This document shows positions 43,991 to 53,221 of a stretch of DNA of 64,000 nucleotides, in pieces. How positions within the stretch are numbered: position 1 is the stretch's first letter; each line of letters begins with the position of its first letter. Under the pieces are notes generated by a model, which ran no database searches, was not told the origin of the DNA, and worked only from the letters and a program-made list of their open reading frames with translations. The stretch covers positions 1,054,001-1,118,000 of the forward strand of contig NZ_QHKM01000001.1 in assembly GCF_003258365.1 (NCBI RefSeq), given 5' to 3'. A program made the translations under genes and the position numbers. Origin of the DNA: Hymenobacter edaphi (lineage in GTDB: Bacteria; Bacteroidota; Bacteroidia; Cytophagales; Hymenobacteraceae).

Positions 43991-45508
43991 ATGCTGCACA
44001 GCTTTCTGTTTGCCCCTTTCGCCGATGCTGCCGCCGAAGCGCAGTTCGATGCCCTGCACGCCGCCCTGCAGCCCCCGGCGGCCGGCGACGAGCTGCTGCT
44101 GCTGGGCAACCTGCCGCTGGAAGACGCGGGCACCCTCGATGCGGTGCTGGTGCGGCCGGCGGGCATCGTGCTGCTGCAGTTTATCGGGCGCGGCGGAGCG
44201 CTGCACATTCCGGCCCTGAACCAGGGCGCGTGGCAGCTGGCCGGACAGCCGCTGACGGGGCAGGCGGGCAGCGCCAACCCGTACGCCCAGTTTCAGCGGC
44301 AGCGGCGGGCCCTGGCGGCCTGGCTCACGGCCCAGCCCGCCCTCGGCCCCATCCGCACCGAGGCCATTGCCGGCCTGGCCCTGTTCGCGCAGCCCGTCAC
44401 CTTCGGCTCCGAAGTGGAGCCGCGCCTGAACGCGCAGTCGGGCACCGATAACTTCCAGCTGCTCAGCAGCCTGCCGCACCTGCCGCGCCGGCTGCAGCGC
44501 CTGCACCTGCCGGGCGCGGCCCTGCCCGCCCCGGCTCTGCACCAGTGGCTGCAGCACCTGCAGGCCGAGTCGGGCGGCCCCGACGCCGCCGCCGACGCCA
44601 GCGCCGAGGACCAGCCCGCCGAGTTCTGGACGCAGAAAGCCCGGCAGCTCTGGCGCTGGCTGGGGGCCGAAGACATTCCGCCCGACACGGGCTACGCCGG
44701 CTATTCGCCCGACCCGGCCGCCGTCAGCGCCGCCGAAAAGCAGCGGCTGGAGCAGCTGCGCCAGCAGGTGCGCACCGAGCTCGACCAGCACACCCAAGCC
44801 CTGACGGCCCGCGAGGTGGAGCGCGAAGCCACCATTCGGCAGCTGCAGCAGCAGCTAAGCCAGGCCGCCGCCGCGGCGCCTTCCGCCGCCGAGCTGCAGG
44901 CCCGGCTGGCCGCCGAAACGCGCGACAAGGAAGCCATGCACGAGGCCCTGCAGCTGGCCCGCGCCGAGTCGGTGGCCCGCAACCGGGAGCTGGACGCCCG
45001 CATTGCCCAGCTGGGCGTGCTCATTCAGCAGCTGCAGACCCGCCCGGCGGCCCCGACAGTTAGCGCCCCGGCACCGGCCCGGCCCGCCCCGTCCCCGGTT
45101 CCGGTCCCGGCGCCCGCTGCGCCGTCGGCCGCCACGACGGCCGCCCGGCCCGTGGCCCGGCCCCGGCGCTATTCCACCTGGCAGCTGCAGCCCTGGCGGG
45201 CGGTGGCGGTGCTGGTTGTGGTGCTGGGGCTGCTGGGCGCGGGCTGGGGGCTGCGGCAGCTGTACCGCGCGCAAACCAAACCGGCCGCGCCGCGCCGGGA
45301 AGCCCAACGGCCCGGCCCCGCACCCACCGCCGACGAGCCCGCCGCCGATGCCGAGCCCACCGACACCGCGCCTTCGCCGCTGGAAGAACGCCTCAACAAC
45401 CCCGTCATCGACTCCAGCGGCGCCCAGCCCGGACCGGCGGCCACGGATTCGGTGCTGGCGCCCAGCCCGGGCTACCTCGACGCCGACTCCCTGGAAAACG
45501 GGGAGTAG
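43991..45508 (+). CDS. NERD-like N-terminal domain protein with coiled coil and membrane helix
   Basis: A 505-residue protein of four parts. Residues 1 to about 170 look like a nuclease-related NERD domain (AEAQFDALHAAL, GNLPLEDAGTLDAVLVRPAGIVLLQFIGRGG, NPYAQFQRQRRALAAWL). Residues about 235-355 form a long coiled coil (EKQRLEQLRQQVRTELDQHTQAL and on). A Pro/Ala linker then leads to one membrane helix near 395-413 (AVAVLVVVLGLLGAGWGL), followed by a Pro/Ala/Asp-rich tail. The catalytic residues of NERD (Asp and Glu-x-Lys) are only partly visible: DAVLV supplies the Asp, but QFIG replaces the usual E-x-K. It may therefore be inactive. Monocistronic, ending in a hairpin. Confidence 0.6.
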   Translation: MLHSFLFAPFADAAAEAQFDALHAALQPPAAGDELLLLGNLPLEDAGTLDAVLVRPAGIVLLQFIGRGGALHIPALNQGAWQLAGQPLTGQAGSANPYAQFQRQRRALAAWLTAQPALGPIRTEAIAGLALFAQPVTFGSEVEPRLNAQSGTDNFQLLSSLPHLPRRLQRLHLPGAALPAPALHQWLQHLQAESGGPDAAADASAEDQPAEFWTQKARQLWRWLGAEDIPPDTGYAGYSPDPAAVSAAEKQRLEQLRQQVRTELDQHTQALTAREVEREATIRQLQQQLSQAAAAAPSAAELQARLAAETRDKEAMHEALQLARAESVARNRELDARIAQLGVLIQQLQTRPAAPTVSAPAPARPAPSPVPVPAPAAPSAATTAARPVARPRRYSTWQLQPWRAVAVLVVVLGLLGAGWGLRQLYRAQTKPAAPRREAQRPGPAPTADEPAADAEPTDTAPSPLEERLNNPVIDSSGAQPGPAATDSVLAPSPGYLDADSLENGE

Positions 45509-45538
45509 CGGGGCGCCAACGGACGCGCAGGCCCCCAA

Positions 45539-45592
45539 CAACAACCGCTGCCGGCCGGCCTTGCGAAGAAGGCCAACCGGCAGCGGTTGTTG
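45539..45592. terminator. Hairpin between the NERD-like gene and catalase
   Basis: Arms 45539-45554 and 45577-45592 are exact complements; an inner GGCC pair strengthens the loop. It lies between two convergent genes and should end transcription from both. Confidence 0.78.
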
Positions 45593-45646
45593 GTTACGAA
45601 TGGCGGCAGTCGCCGCGGGGCCGTGCGCCGGCTCCGCGGCCGGCCG

Positions 45647-47350
45647 TTAGTACGGCTTGGCCTCGTGGCCCTGGGCCTCGGCCTGCGCCACGGCCCGCTC
45701 CTGCCGGCCTTCGTTCTGCTGGTTGCCACCCCGGGCCGGCTGGCCGTTGCGGGCTGCGGCCAGGCCGTCGGCCAGGCGCCGCCCCCAGTCCGGGTCGCAA
45801 TTGGTGCACAGCTCCACCATTTTGTCGCTCACGCGGTGACTGGCGTCGGCCAGGGCGCCCACCATGTTGTTGATCAGGTCGTCCCGCTCCCAGTCTTCGT
45901 GCAGGCGGTACCGTTCGCCGGCCTGCTGGAAGTTGTTCTGCCGGTCGATGGTCTGGCGCATCACCCGGCCGGAGTACTGCGGCATGTGGTCGGGGGCCGT
46001 GCGCGGGGCCTCCTTCAGCCCGTTCAGGGAGCTGGGTTCGTAGTTGATGTGGTTGTTCTGGCCCGGCGCCGCATCCACGTGGTAGGCCATCTGCCCGTCG
46101 CGCTGGTTGGTGGCCACGTGCTTTTTGGGCGCGTTGATAGGTAGCTGCAGGTAGTTGGTGCCCACGCGGTAACGTTGGGTGTCGGAGTACGAGAAGGTGC
46201 GGCCCTGCAGCATCTTGTCGTCCGAGAAGTCCAGCCCGTCGACCAGCACGCCGGTCCCGAAGGCCGACTGCTCCACCTCGGCGAAGTAGTTTTCGGGGTT
46301 GCGGTTCAGCGTCATCTTGCCCACCGCCCGCCACGGAAACTGCTCCTGCGGCCAGATCTTGGTGTCGTCGAGCGGGTCGAAGTCCAGCTCCGGGTGCTCG
46401 TCATCAGACATGATCTGCACCAGCAGCTCCCACTGCGGGAAGTCGCCGCGGTCAATGGCTTCGAACAGGTCCTGGGTGGCGTGGTTGAAGTTTTTGGCCT
46501 GAATGGCCTCGGCTTCCGGGGCCGTCAGGTTTTTGATGCCCTGCAGCGGCTCCCAGTGGTACTTCACCAGCACGGCCTCGCCCTTGTCGTTGACCCACTT
46601 GTAGGTGTTCACGCCCGAGCCCTGCATCTGCCGGTAGTTGGCCGGGATGCCCCAGGGCGAAAACAGGAACGAGACCATGTGCATGGCCTCCGGGGTGTTG
46701 CAGATAAAGTCGAAAATCCGCTCCCCGCTCTGCCGGTTGGTGACCGGGTCGGGCTTCTGGGAGTGAATCAGATCCGGAAACTTCATGGCGTCCCGGATAA
46801 AGAAGACTTTCAGGTTGTTGCCCACCAAATCCCAGTTGCCGTCCTCGGTGTAGAACTTCACCGCGAAGCCGCGCGGGTCGCGCAGGGTTTCGGGCGAGTG
46901 GCCGCCGTGGCCCACGGTGCTGAAGCGCACGAACACCGGCGTCTGCTTGCCGGTGGTGTTGAAGAGCTTGGCGCGGGTGTACTTTTCGATGGGTTCGTCG
47001 CCCACCTTGCCGTAGGCTTCGAACACGCCGTGGGCGCCGGCGCCGCGGGCGTGCACCACGCGCTCGGGCACCCGTTCCCGGTCGAAGTGGCTGATTTTTT
47101 CCAGGAAGGCGTACTGTTCCAGCAGCGCCGGGCCGCGGTTGCCGAGGGTGCGCAGGTTCTGGTTGTTGGTGAGCGGGTGGCCCTGGCGGGTAGTCAGAGT
47201 CTGGGCGCCTTCGCCCTCCGCCGTGCGCTGGTCCTGGGAGGTGCCAGCGCCCGTGACGGCCGTGCCGGTGCCGTCGACGGGCGAGTGGCCGTTGCCGTCG
47301 GAATGGCCGTTATGGGCGTTGTGCGGAGAATTGGGCTGTTCTGGGGTCAT
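45647..47350 (-). CDS. Monofunctional haem catalase
   Basis: Breaks hydrogen peroxide into water and oxygen. 567 residues. The catalytic histidine region is [14 protein letters not shown], followed by [28 protein letters not shown] and the catalytic asparagine in [10 protein letters not shown]. The haem-ligating tyrosine lies in [15 protein letters not shown]. Residues 1-55 are a low-complexity His/Gly/Thr/Asn extension without a signal peptide, and the last 30 residues are also low complexity. ATG 47350 (TPEQPNSP) is chosen, as further upstream is intergenic. It is isolated between a convergent gene and an MFS gene on the same strand. Confidence 0.97.
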   Translation of the reverse strand: MTPEQPNSPHNAHNGHSDGNGHSPVDGTGTAVTGAGTSQDQRTAEGEGAQTLTTRQGHPLTNNQNLRTLGNRGPALLEQYAFLEKISHFDRERVPERVVHARGAGAHGVFEAYGKVGDEPIEKYTRAKLFNTTGKQTPVFVRFSTVGHGGHSPETLRDPRGFAVKFYTEDGNWDLVGNNLKVFFIRDAMKFPDLIHSQKPDPVTNRQSGERIFDFICNTPEAMHMVSFLFSPWGIPANYRQMQGSGVNTYKWVNDKGEAVLVKYHWEPLQGIKNLTAPEAEAIQAKNFNHATQDLFEAIDRGDFPQWELLVQIMSDDEHPELDFDPLDDTKIWPQEQFPWRAVGKMTLNRNPENYFAEVEQSAFGTGVLVDGLDFSDDKMLQGRTFSYSDTQRYRVGTNYLQLPINAPKKHVATNQRDGQMAYHVDAAPGQNNHINYEPSSLNGLKEAPRTAPDHMPQYSGRVMRQTIDRQNNFQQAGERYRLHEDWERDDLINNMVGALADASHRVSDKMVELCTNCDPDWGRRLADGLAAARNGQPARGGNQQNEGRQERAVAQAEAQGHEAKPY

Positions 47351-47458
47351 GGGCGTTTGGGTTGAGGTTGTAGATGCTATACCCCCAAGATACCCATTCT
47401 GTTTTTCTTTCGGAGAATAATTCTCCGCTAGCAACGGTCTTTCACGGTAAAATAACGC

Positions 47459-47496
47459 GGCCCCGGCCCGGCGCAAGGCTGCGCCGGGCCGGGGCC
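47459..47496 (-). terminator. GC-rich hairpin after the MFS gene
   Basis: Arms 47459-47475 and 47480-47496 pair exactly (17 bp) around AGGC. It lies 29 bases downstream of the MFS stop on the minus strand. No T tract follows directly, so it is a moderate call. Confidence 0.65.
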
Positions 47497-47524
47497 GCAA
47501 TTCCCGGGGCGAAGCCGGGGAGCC

Positions 47525-48682
47525 TTACAGCCGGGCCCTGGAGGCCACCGCCGCCACGCACAGGCCCATCAGCGCAATCAGCGAAAAGGAGATGCGCAGG
47601 CTGGTGGCGCCGGCCACCAGGCCGATAATCGGCGGCCCGATCAGGAAGCCAAGGAACCCGATGGTGGACACCGCCGCCAGCGCCATGCCGGCCGACATAA
47701 CGGTGGAGCGGCCCGCCGCGCTATACACCAGCGGCACCACCGACGAGGTGCCGAATCCCACCAGCATAAAGCCCAGCAGCGCCGGCCCCAGCGTCGGAAA
47801 CAGCACCGCAATCAGCAGCCCCACGGCCGTCAGGCAGCCGCTGAGCTGAATGACGGCCCGGGCCCCGAGGCGGGCCGTGAGCCAGTCGGCCCCGAAGCGG
47901 CCCAGGGCCATGGTGCTCATAAAGGCCGTGTAGCCGGCGCTAACCCAGGCTTTGTCGGCCTGCACCACTTTCTTGAAGTACACCCCGCTCCAGTCGAACA
48001 TGGCGCCCTCGCAGATCAGCGCGCAGAAGGCAATGGCCCCGAGGCTGAGCAGGGTGCGGTCGGGCAGCACGAACAGGGGTTGCTCGGCGGTATCCTCACT
48101 GACGGAGTGGGGCAGCAGGCCGTTGAAGCTGAGCATGGCCCCGACCAGAATCAGCGCCAGGATGAGCAGGAAGTGGAATTCGGGCAGCACGCTAAACCCG
48201 TTCATGGCCGTGCCGATGGCCGCGCCGGTGAAGCCCGCCAGGCTCCACATGCCGTGAAACGAGGCCATGATGGGCTTCGGGTACAGCGCCTCCACCCCCA
48301 CCGCCTGGGTGTTGATGGAAATGTTCATCAGGTTGCTGGCAAAGCCGAACACGACCAGGCAGGGCACCAGCAGCCACAAGCTGGGCGCCCAGCCCAGGCC
48401 CACCAGCGCCGAGCTGTAGATCATGGCGCCGGCCAGGGCCGTGCGGCGGCTGCCGTACTGGTGCACCAGCCAGCCGGTGAGCGGCAAGGAAGGCAGCTGC
48501 CCCAGCGGAATAGCCAGCAGCAGCAGGCCCAGGTCGCCCTCGGAGAGGCCCAGGCGCTGCTGAATGGTGGGAATGCGCGAGGCCCAGCTCGCGAAAATGA
48601 GTCCTTGAAGAAAAAACCACGCAGCCACCGCCAGGCGGTGGGTACGCGGGGTTACCTGTCCCGGCAAAGCCAACGTAATCAT
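47525..48682 (-). CDS. MFS transporter
   Basis: A 385-residue major facilitator with about 12 helices. The first helix region contains FLQGLIFASWASRIPTIQQRLGLSEGDLGLLLLAIPLG, close to YbjJ-type MFS proteins, and the loop LVHQYGSRRTALAGAM matches the conserved loop 2-3. Loop 8-9 is GRFGADWLTARLG. Substrate unknown; sugar or drug efflux are both possible. A good -7 element lies about 85 bases upstream. Confidence 0.85.
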   Translation of the reverse strand: MITLALPGQVTPRTHRLAVAAWFFLQGLIFASWASRIPTIQQRLGLSEGDLGLLLLAIPLGQLPSLPLTGWLVHQYGSRRTALAGAMIYSSALVGLGWAPSLWLLVPCLVVFGFASNLMNISINTQAVGVEALYPKPIMASFHGMWSLAGFTGAAIGTAMNGFSVLPEFHFLLILALILVGAMLSFNGLLPHSVSEDTAEQPLFVLPDRTLLSLGAIAFCALICEGAMFDWSGVYFKKVVQADKAWVSAGYTAFMSTMALGRFGADWLTARLGARAVIQLSGCLTAVGLLIAVLFPTLGPALLGFMLVGFGTSSVVPLVYSAAGRSTVMSAGMALAAVSTIGFLGFLIGPPIIGLVAGATSLRISFSLIALMGLCVAAVASRARL

Positions 48683-49218
48683 GAGAGTCCCGGCAAAAAG
48701 CGTTTAACCATAGCAGCCGACGGGCCGCGTGCTTCTCGGGGTGGGAAGTGGATTAGTGCAGTTCGGCAAAGTTACGGGACGCCGCGAAAAGCGTTGGGGC
48801 GCGGAGAAATACAAACGTTTGCGCTCCGCTATTTTTTTCAGGCAAACGGTTGCCGGCCTCGTTTGCGCCCGGGCTGCTTCCTGGCAGCGGGGGCATCAGC
48901 CACCGCCCAAAACGCGAACAGGCGCCCCGGGGGGCGCCTGTTCCACCTGCATCCGCCGGGCGGCGGTGGGTGTGGCGGAGGGCCGGCTGCCTCTCCGGGG
49001 CCGCTCCGTGCGGAGCAGCGCCCACCCGCGAGTTAACCATTCCTCGGGCCTCGCGGCGGATGCGGGTATGTCATTTGCGGACAGCAGTTCGGCCCGGGGG
49101 CCAAAGCGCATATGCAATAAACAACATCTTTGGATAATGTCACAATCACATGAACATGTGAAAAGCAAAACACCCGCGCAGCGCGGTACGCCGGGTGCTT
49201 CGCCGCCCGAAATCCGGG
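48683..49218. other. Intergenic region upstream of the MFS gene
   Basis: About 535 bases. The part next to the MFS gene holds its promoter (-7 TAACTTTG at 48774-48767 on the minus strand). A 12-bp GC hairpin (about 48918-48943) sits in the middle, and the part from 49100 is AT-richer, ending in a weak hairpin after the DMT gene. I see no supported gene. Confidence 0.5.
48767..48774 (-). promoter_or_regulatory. -7 element TAACTTTG of the MFS gene
   Basis: CAAAGTTA on the plus strand reads TAACTTTG on the minus strand, an exact fit to TAnnTTTG, about 85 bases before the MFS start. Confidence 0.6.
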
Positions 49219-49647
49219 CTAGTGCCCGCGCGCCAGCAGCGCAATGCCGCCCACGATGAGCAGCAGCCCCAGCGCCTGCGGCAGCGTCAGCGCCTCGCGC
49301 AGCACCACCAGCCCCAGCACGGCCGTCAGCAGCACCGAGCCGCCCACGATTACCGGGGTGCCCACCGAGGAGGGCACGCCCCGGCTGAACACGACGAAAG
49401 TCAGGATTTCGCCCAGGCCCACGCCCAGCCCGGCCAGCGCCGCCAGCCATAGGCCCTTGCTCGTGACGGGCAGCGGCTGGCCCTGCAGCTTCAGACGCAG
49501 CAGCCACGCGGCCCCCAGCGCGGCGGCCACCAGCTGCAGCACCACCGCGCCCACGGCGGCCGGCACGTGGTCGGCGGCGAGCTTGATGAAGAAGTTGTAG
49601 AAGGCCAGCGCCAGGGCCGTGAGCAGGGCCAGTACAAGCCAGGGCAT
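49219..49647 (-). CDS. Single-domain EamA/DMT membrane protein
   Basis: A 142-residue protein with five helices: one EamA unit, half of a normal DMT transporter. Blocks: PWLVLALLTALALAFYNFFIKLAADHVP, LLAALAGLGVGLGEILTFVVFSRG-like and PVIVGGSVLLTAVLGLVVLREALTLPQALGLLLI. Half-size members work as dimers. The start at ATG 49647 lies two bases behind the DUF4259 stop, so the genes are coupled. Function unknown. Confidence 0.78.
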   Translation of the reverse strand: MPWLVLALLTALALAFYNFFIKLAADHVPAAVGAVVLQLVAAALGAAWLLRLKLQGQPLPVTSKGLWLAALAGLGVGLGEILTFVVFSRGVPSSVGTPVIVGGSVLLTAVLGLVVLREALTLPQALGLLLIVGGIALLARGH

Positions 49648-49649
49648 GG

Positions 49650-50057
49650 TTATTCGTCGTCCAGCTGCAGCCGTTCCAGCAGGTTCTGCTGCAGCGCCTG
49701 CCAGGCGGCGTAGTTGTCCGATTCGGCCCATAGTTCCTGCAGCTCCGAGCCCTTGAGCACCGCTTCCACGGCTTCAATGGCCAGCTCCTGCAAATCTTCT
49801 TGCCCGTCGGCGTCGAGCTGGGTGGTGGCGGGCAGCAACCCCACCGGTATGTCGGCGGCGGGCTTGCCGATGATGGCCGCTACCAGCTCGGCCGCGGCCA
49901 GGGCCTGGCTGGCTTCGTCGGTTTCGAGGTAGCCTTCTTCCTCGGCAGCCGTGGCCAGGGCCTCGTAGAGCACGGCCTCGTTGGGGCTTTTGCGGAAATC
50001 CTCGGCGAAGTCAGCCGCCGCGTCGTTGTCAAAGTTGTGGTAGTCCCAGGTGCCCAT
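49650..50057 (-). CDS. DUF4259 family protein
   Basis: A 135-residue acidic soluble protein. The start GTWDYHNFDNDAAADFAEDFRK is the DUF4259 signature. Middle: YLETDEASQALAAAELVAAIIGKPA; end: VLKGSELQELWAES and AWQALQQNLLERLQ. The family often occurs near toxin-immunity genes, but here it neighbours a DMT gene and no toxin is seen. Role unknown. Confidence 0.82.
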   Translation of the reverse strand: MGTWDYHNFDNDAAADFAEDFRKSPNEAVLYEALATAAEEEGYLETDEASQALAAAELVAAIIGKPAADIPVGLLPATTQLDADGQEDLQELAIEAVEAVLKGSELQELWAESDNYAAWQALQQNLLERLQLDDE

Positions 50058-50138
50058 AGAGAAAAGTGGTCATTTGATTGAAAAGAAGCCGTGCCGGGTT
50101 GCTAGCGGCGCGGCGCATTAGCAGTAAGCTGGAGGTAG

Positions 50139-50459
50139 CTACGGATTCTTTTCGCTGGAGTAGTAACGCCGAGGCGTTCCGTTCTGCTGCGTCCTTGGCT
50201 GCACGACCCGCTCGACAGCTCGGTAACTGCCGATGAAGCACAGAACAGCTACTCCAACCGGGAGCATCTTACGCCACACGGCCGGCCCAGCAATGGAGGC
50301 GCGAAATACAGCCACCATGACCAGCGTAACGCCTAAGAATAATACCCCGGCTATTGCCGGCGCCAGCCCTGTAACCAGACTGAAGTGCAGCACCGGCAGC
50401 AGGAGCAGCCAGGCCACGACGAGTAGCAGGCCGTTGCCGATGTTGACCAAGCCCCGCAT
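50139..50459 (-). CDS. Small membrane protein
   Basis: A 106-residue protein with three hydrophobic helices (LLLVVAWLLLLPVLHFSLV, IAGVLFLGVTLVMVAVF, MLPVGVAVLCFIGSY) and a polar tail. It lies four bases after gpsA on the same strand, so it is probably cotranscribed with it. No family recognised. GC is a little lower than in gpsA. Confidence 0.6.
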   Translation of the reverse strand: MRGLVNIGNGLLLVVAWLLLLPVLHFSLVTGLAPAIAGVLFLGVTLVMVAVFRASIAGPAVWRKMLPVGVAVLCFIGSYRAVERVVQPRTQQNGTPRRYYSSEKNP

Positions 50460-50463
50460 TGGC

Positions 50464-51453
50464 CTACCGAAACTTCTCCTTCAGCAGCTCAATCTCCACG
50501 GCCGGCGCAATCTTCTCGTACAGGATGTGGTAGGCGGCCGAGGTGATGGGCATGTTCACCCGCAGGTCCTTGTTGACCTCGTAGATGCTCTTGACGGCGT
50601 AGTAGCCCTCGGCCACCATGTTCATCTCCATCTGCGCCGACTTCACCGAATAGCCGCGGCCCACCATGTTGCCGAAGGTGCGGTTGCGCGAAAACTGCGA
50701 GTAGGCCGTCACCAGCAGGTCGCCCAGGTAGGCCGAGGCCGACAGGTCGCGGGGCTGGGGGTTGAGGGCGTAGAGGAAGCGGCGGATTTCCTGCACGGCG
50801 TTGGCCACCATCACCGCCTGAAAATTGTCGCCGTAGCCCAGGCCGTGCGCGATGCCGCAGGTCAGGGCAATGATGTTCTTCATCACGGCGCAGTACTCGA
50901 TGCCGTCGAGGTCGGCGGCGGCGTGGGCCTTCACGTAGCGGTTGCGCAGCAGCTGGCTGAAGTCCTCGGCCAGGGCCAGGTCGGGCGAGCCGATGGTCAG
51001 GTAGCTCTGCTTTTCCAGGGCCACTTCCTCGGCGTGGCAGGGGCCGGCCACGCAGCCCATCTTCTCCCGGTGCATGCGGAAGCGCTCCGACACGTAGTCC
51101 GTCACCAGCTCGTTGCGGCCCGGAATCATGCCCTTGATGGCCGAAATGACGCGCTTGTTCTTCAAGGCGTCGCGGTCGAGCTTGTCCAGGGTTTCCTTCA
51201 CGAAGGCCGCGGGCACGGCCAGCACCACCCAGTCGGCCTCCTGCACCACTTCCTCCACGTCGGTGGAGGGAAACACGCGCGTCAGGTCGAACTGCACCGA
51301 GGAGAGGTAGCGCGGGTTGTGGCGCGTGGTGCGCAGGTGCTGCACGTCGTCCTTGTGGCGCAGCCACCAGCCCACGCGGGCGCCGTTTTCGGAGAGAATT
51401 TTGGCTAGTGCGGTGGCCCAGGAGCCGCCGCCAATCATGGCAATTTTTTCCAA
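50464..51453 (-). CDS. gpsA: NAD(P)-dependent glycerol-3-phosphate dehydrogenase
   Basis: Reduces dihydroxyacetone phosphate to sn-glycerol 3-phosphate for phospholipid synthesis. 329 residues, normal length. The start KIAMIGGGSWATALAKIL holds the dinucleotide-binding GxGxxA motif. Other markers are AVPAAFVKETL, ISAIKGM, PCHAEEVALEKQSYLT and YCAVMKNIIALTCGIAHGLGYGDN with the catalytic lysine. A longer frame exists in another register and is rejected. Upstream lies a palindromic element at 51470-51570. Confidence 0.96.
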   Translation of the reverse strand: MEKIAMIGGGSWATALAKILSENGARVGWWLRHKDDVQHLRTTRHNPRYLSSVQFDLTRVFPSTDVEEVVQEADWVVLAVPAAFVKETLDKLDRDALKNKRVISAIKGMIPGRNELVTDYVSERFRMHREKMGCVAGPCHAEEVALEKQSYLTIGSPDLALAEDFSQLLRNRYVKAHAAADLDGIEYCAVMKNIIALTCGIAHGLGYGDNFQAVMVANAVQEIRRFLYALNPQPRDLSASAYLGDLLVTAYSQFSRNRTFGNMVGRGYSVKSAQMEMNMVAEGYYAVKSIYEVNKDLRVNMPITSAAYHILYEKIAPAVEIELLKEKFR

Positions 51454-51469
51454 GGGGAATGCGGGGAAA

Positions 51470-51570
51470 TGTAGCGCGAACTTGCAGTTCGCGTATCGTT
51501 GCTGCCACCAGGAGGCGTAATCGTCCGGTTACATCGTTCAACGACACGCGAACTGCAAGTTCGCGCTACA
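51470..51570. repeat. Palindromic element, arms TGTAGCGCGAACTTGCAGTT
   Basis: A 25-base arm (51470-51494) and its exact complement (51546-51570) enclose about 50 bases. It lies upstream of gpsA and downstream of the efflux adaptor operon. Each arm itself contains the small palindrome GAACTTGCAGTTC-like core. Confidence 0.85.
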
Positions 51571-51606
51571 AGCGTACGGATGGCCGATTTTAGCTAAAAA
51601 AAGCGA

Positions 51607-51640
51607 GAGGCCGGCCCGAACGTTCGTTCGGGCCGGCCTC
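51607..51640 (-). terminator. Terminator of the efflux operon
   Basis: Arms 51607-51622 and 51625-51640 pair exactly. On the minus strand the stem is followed by CTCGCTTTTTTT, a T tract. It lies 26 bases downstream of the adaptor gene stop. Confidence 0.85.
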
Positions 51641-51665
51641 GACGCGGCGGCGCTCCGGCCGCGGC

Positions 51666-53078
51666 TTAGTCCTCGTTGTCGCCTTCGCCTTCCTTCAAGG
51701 CGGCGCGGTCCAGGGACTTAGCGTCCTTTACCTGCACCACGGCCCCGTCCTTCAGCGTCTTCGAGACGGCCCGGAACGGCCCGCTCACCACTTCGTCGCC
51801 GGCCTGCACGCCCGAGAGGATTTCGATGTGGTCGAAGTCGCTGATGCCGGTCTTGACGGGCGTGAGCACGGCCTTGCCGCCGCGCACCACGAACACGACC
51901 TCCTCGATGTCGCCCTTGGGCTTGGCCTCGCCGCCGTCGGCGCTGTTGCCGCCGCGGCCCCGGCCCACTTTCACGCCACCGCTTTCCGCCTTGTCGTTTT
52001 TGGCGAAGGCGCTGTCCGAGCGCGTCGTCACGGCGGCCAGGGGTACGGCCAGCGCGCCGCTCTTGCGGTCGGTAATCACGTCCACCGAGGCCGTCATGCC
52101 GGGGCGGAAGGGCACCACCGTGCGGCCGCCCACGGTGCGCACCAGCTGCCGGTACGACTCGGGCAGCAGGCGCACGCGCACCTCAAACTCGGTCACGGCT
52201 TCGGCCGTCAGCGCGTCCTTGGCCGTGTTGGCAATGCTGGTCACGATGCCGCGGAACTTGAGGTTGCGGGCCGCGTAGGCGTCCACTTCCACGTCGGCCG
52301 AGTCACCCAGGTCCACGTTGCTCACGTCGTTTTCGTTCACGTTCACGCGCACCTCCATCGAGTTCAGGTTGGCAATGCGCATGATTTCGGTGCCGGCCAT
52401 CTGGGCCGTGCCGAGCACCCGCTCGCCCTTCTCCACGTTGAGCTTGGAGACGGTGCCGCTCACCGGGGCGTAGATGGTGGTTTTGTTGAGGTTCTTGCGG
52501 GCTTCGTCGAGGCCGGCCTGGGCCGAGCGCACCGAGCTTTGGGCCGCCCGGATGCTGGCGCGGGCCGAGTTGATTTCCTCCTGCGAGGCATCGTAGGCGG
52601 CTTTGGCCTGCTCGTACTCGGCCTGCGAAATCACCTTCTGCTTGAACAGGGAGGCGTTGCGGCGGTAGGTCAGCTCGGTCTGCTTGGCGTTGGCCATCAG
52701 CTGCTGCAGCCGGGCCTGCGACTGGCCCACGTTGGCCTGCTGGGTGCCCACCATGGCCGACTGCTGGTTGACCATGGCCTGGTAGTTATCGGGCCGGATG
52801 CGCAGCAGCAGCTGGCCCTTGCGCACGGAGTCGCCCTCGTGCACGTACAGCTCGGTGATTTCGCCCGACACGTCGGAGGAAATCTTCACTTCCGTTTCGG
52901 GCTGCACCTTGCCCGAGGCGCTGACCTTCTCCACGATGTTGGCCGGGGCCGCCTTGGCCGTCAGCACCTCGGTGCCGGTGGGCTTGCCAATCCAGCCCTT
53001 TTTCTTGGCCACAATGCCTCCGCCAATCACGACCACCAACAGGCCGAGCAGGATGAACAACAAGCGGTTGTTTCGCAT
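51666..53078 (-). CDS. HlyD/MacA-type efflux periplasmic adaptor
   Basis: A 470-residue membrane fusion protein that bridges an inner-membrane pump and an outer-membrane channel. One N-terminal helix (LLFILLGLLVVVIGGGIVAKKK). The biotin-lipoyl half motifs are EVKISSDVSGEITELYVHEGDSVRKGQLLLRI and TIYAPVSGTVSKLNVEKGERVLG; the coiled-coil hairpin lies between them at about 100-200. The beta-barrel and membrane-proximal domains follow (VRVNVNENDVSNVDLGD, PFRPGMTASVDVIT). It lies downstream of the TolC-like gene, with a palindromic spacer between. The pump itself (ABC or RND) is not beside it. Confidence 0.92.
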   Translation of the reverse strand: MRNNRLLFILLGLLVVVIGGGIVAKKKGWIGKPTGTEVLTAKAAPANIVEKVSASGKVQPETEVKISSDVSGEITELYVHEGDSVRKGQLLLRIRPDNYQAMVNQQSAMVGTQQANVGQSQARLQQLMANAKQTELTYRRNASLFKQKVISQAEYEQAKAAYDASQEEINSARASIRAAQSSVRSAQAGLDEARKNLNKTTIYAPVSGTVSKLNVEKGERVLGTAQMAGTEIMRIANLNSMEVRVNVNENDVSNVDLGDSADVEVDAYAARNLKFRGIVTSIANTAKDALTAEAVTEFEVRVRLLPESYRQLVRTVGGRTVVPFRPGMTASVDVITDRKSGALAVPLAAVTTRSDSAFAKNDKAESGGVKVGRGRGGNSADGGEAKPKGDIEEVVFVVRGGKAVLTPVKTGISDFDHIEILSGVQAGDEVVSGPFRAVSKTLKDGAVVQVKDAKSLDRAALKEGEGDNED

Positions 53079-53114
53079 ATATCAATGTTTGGAATGTGCA
53101 GAAGGAAGGGGAAG

Positions 53115-53212
53115 GTGCAGAATGTGAGAAATGTGGTTGAATATGCTTCTAATGCGCTTGGCCATTGAGGTCGGCCTTGAGCACATTATTCACATTCAAC
53201 CACATTCTGCAC
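53115..53212. repeat. Nested palindromic spacer between adaptor and TolC-like genes
   Basis: GTGCAGAATGTG (53115-53126) is complementary to 53201-53212, and ATGTGGTTGAAT (53131-53142) to 53194-53205. The arms are nested. It fills the spacer between the two efflux genes. Confidence 0.75.
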
Positions 53213-53221
53213 ATATAAGAC

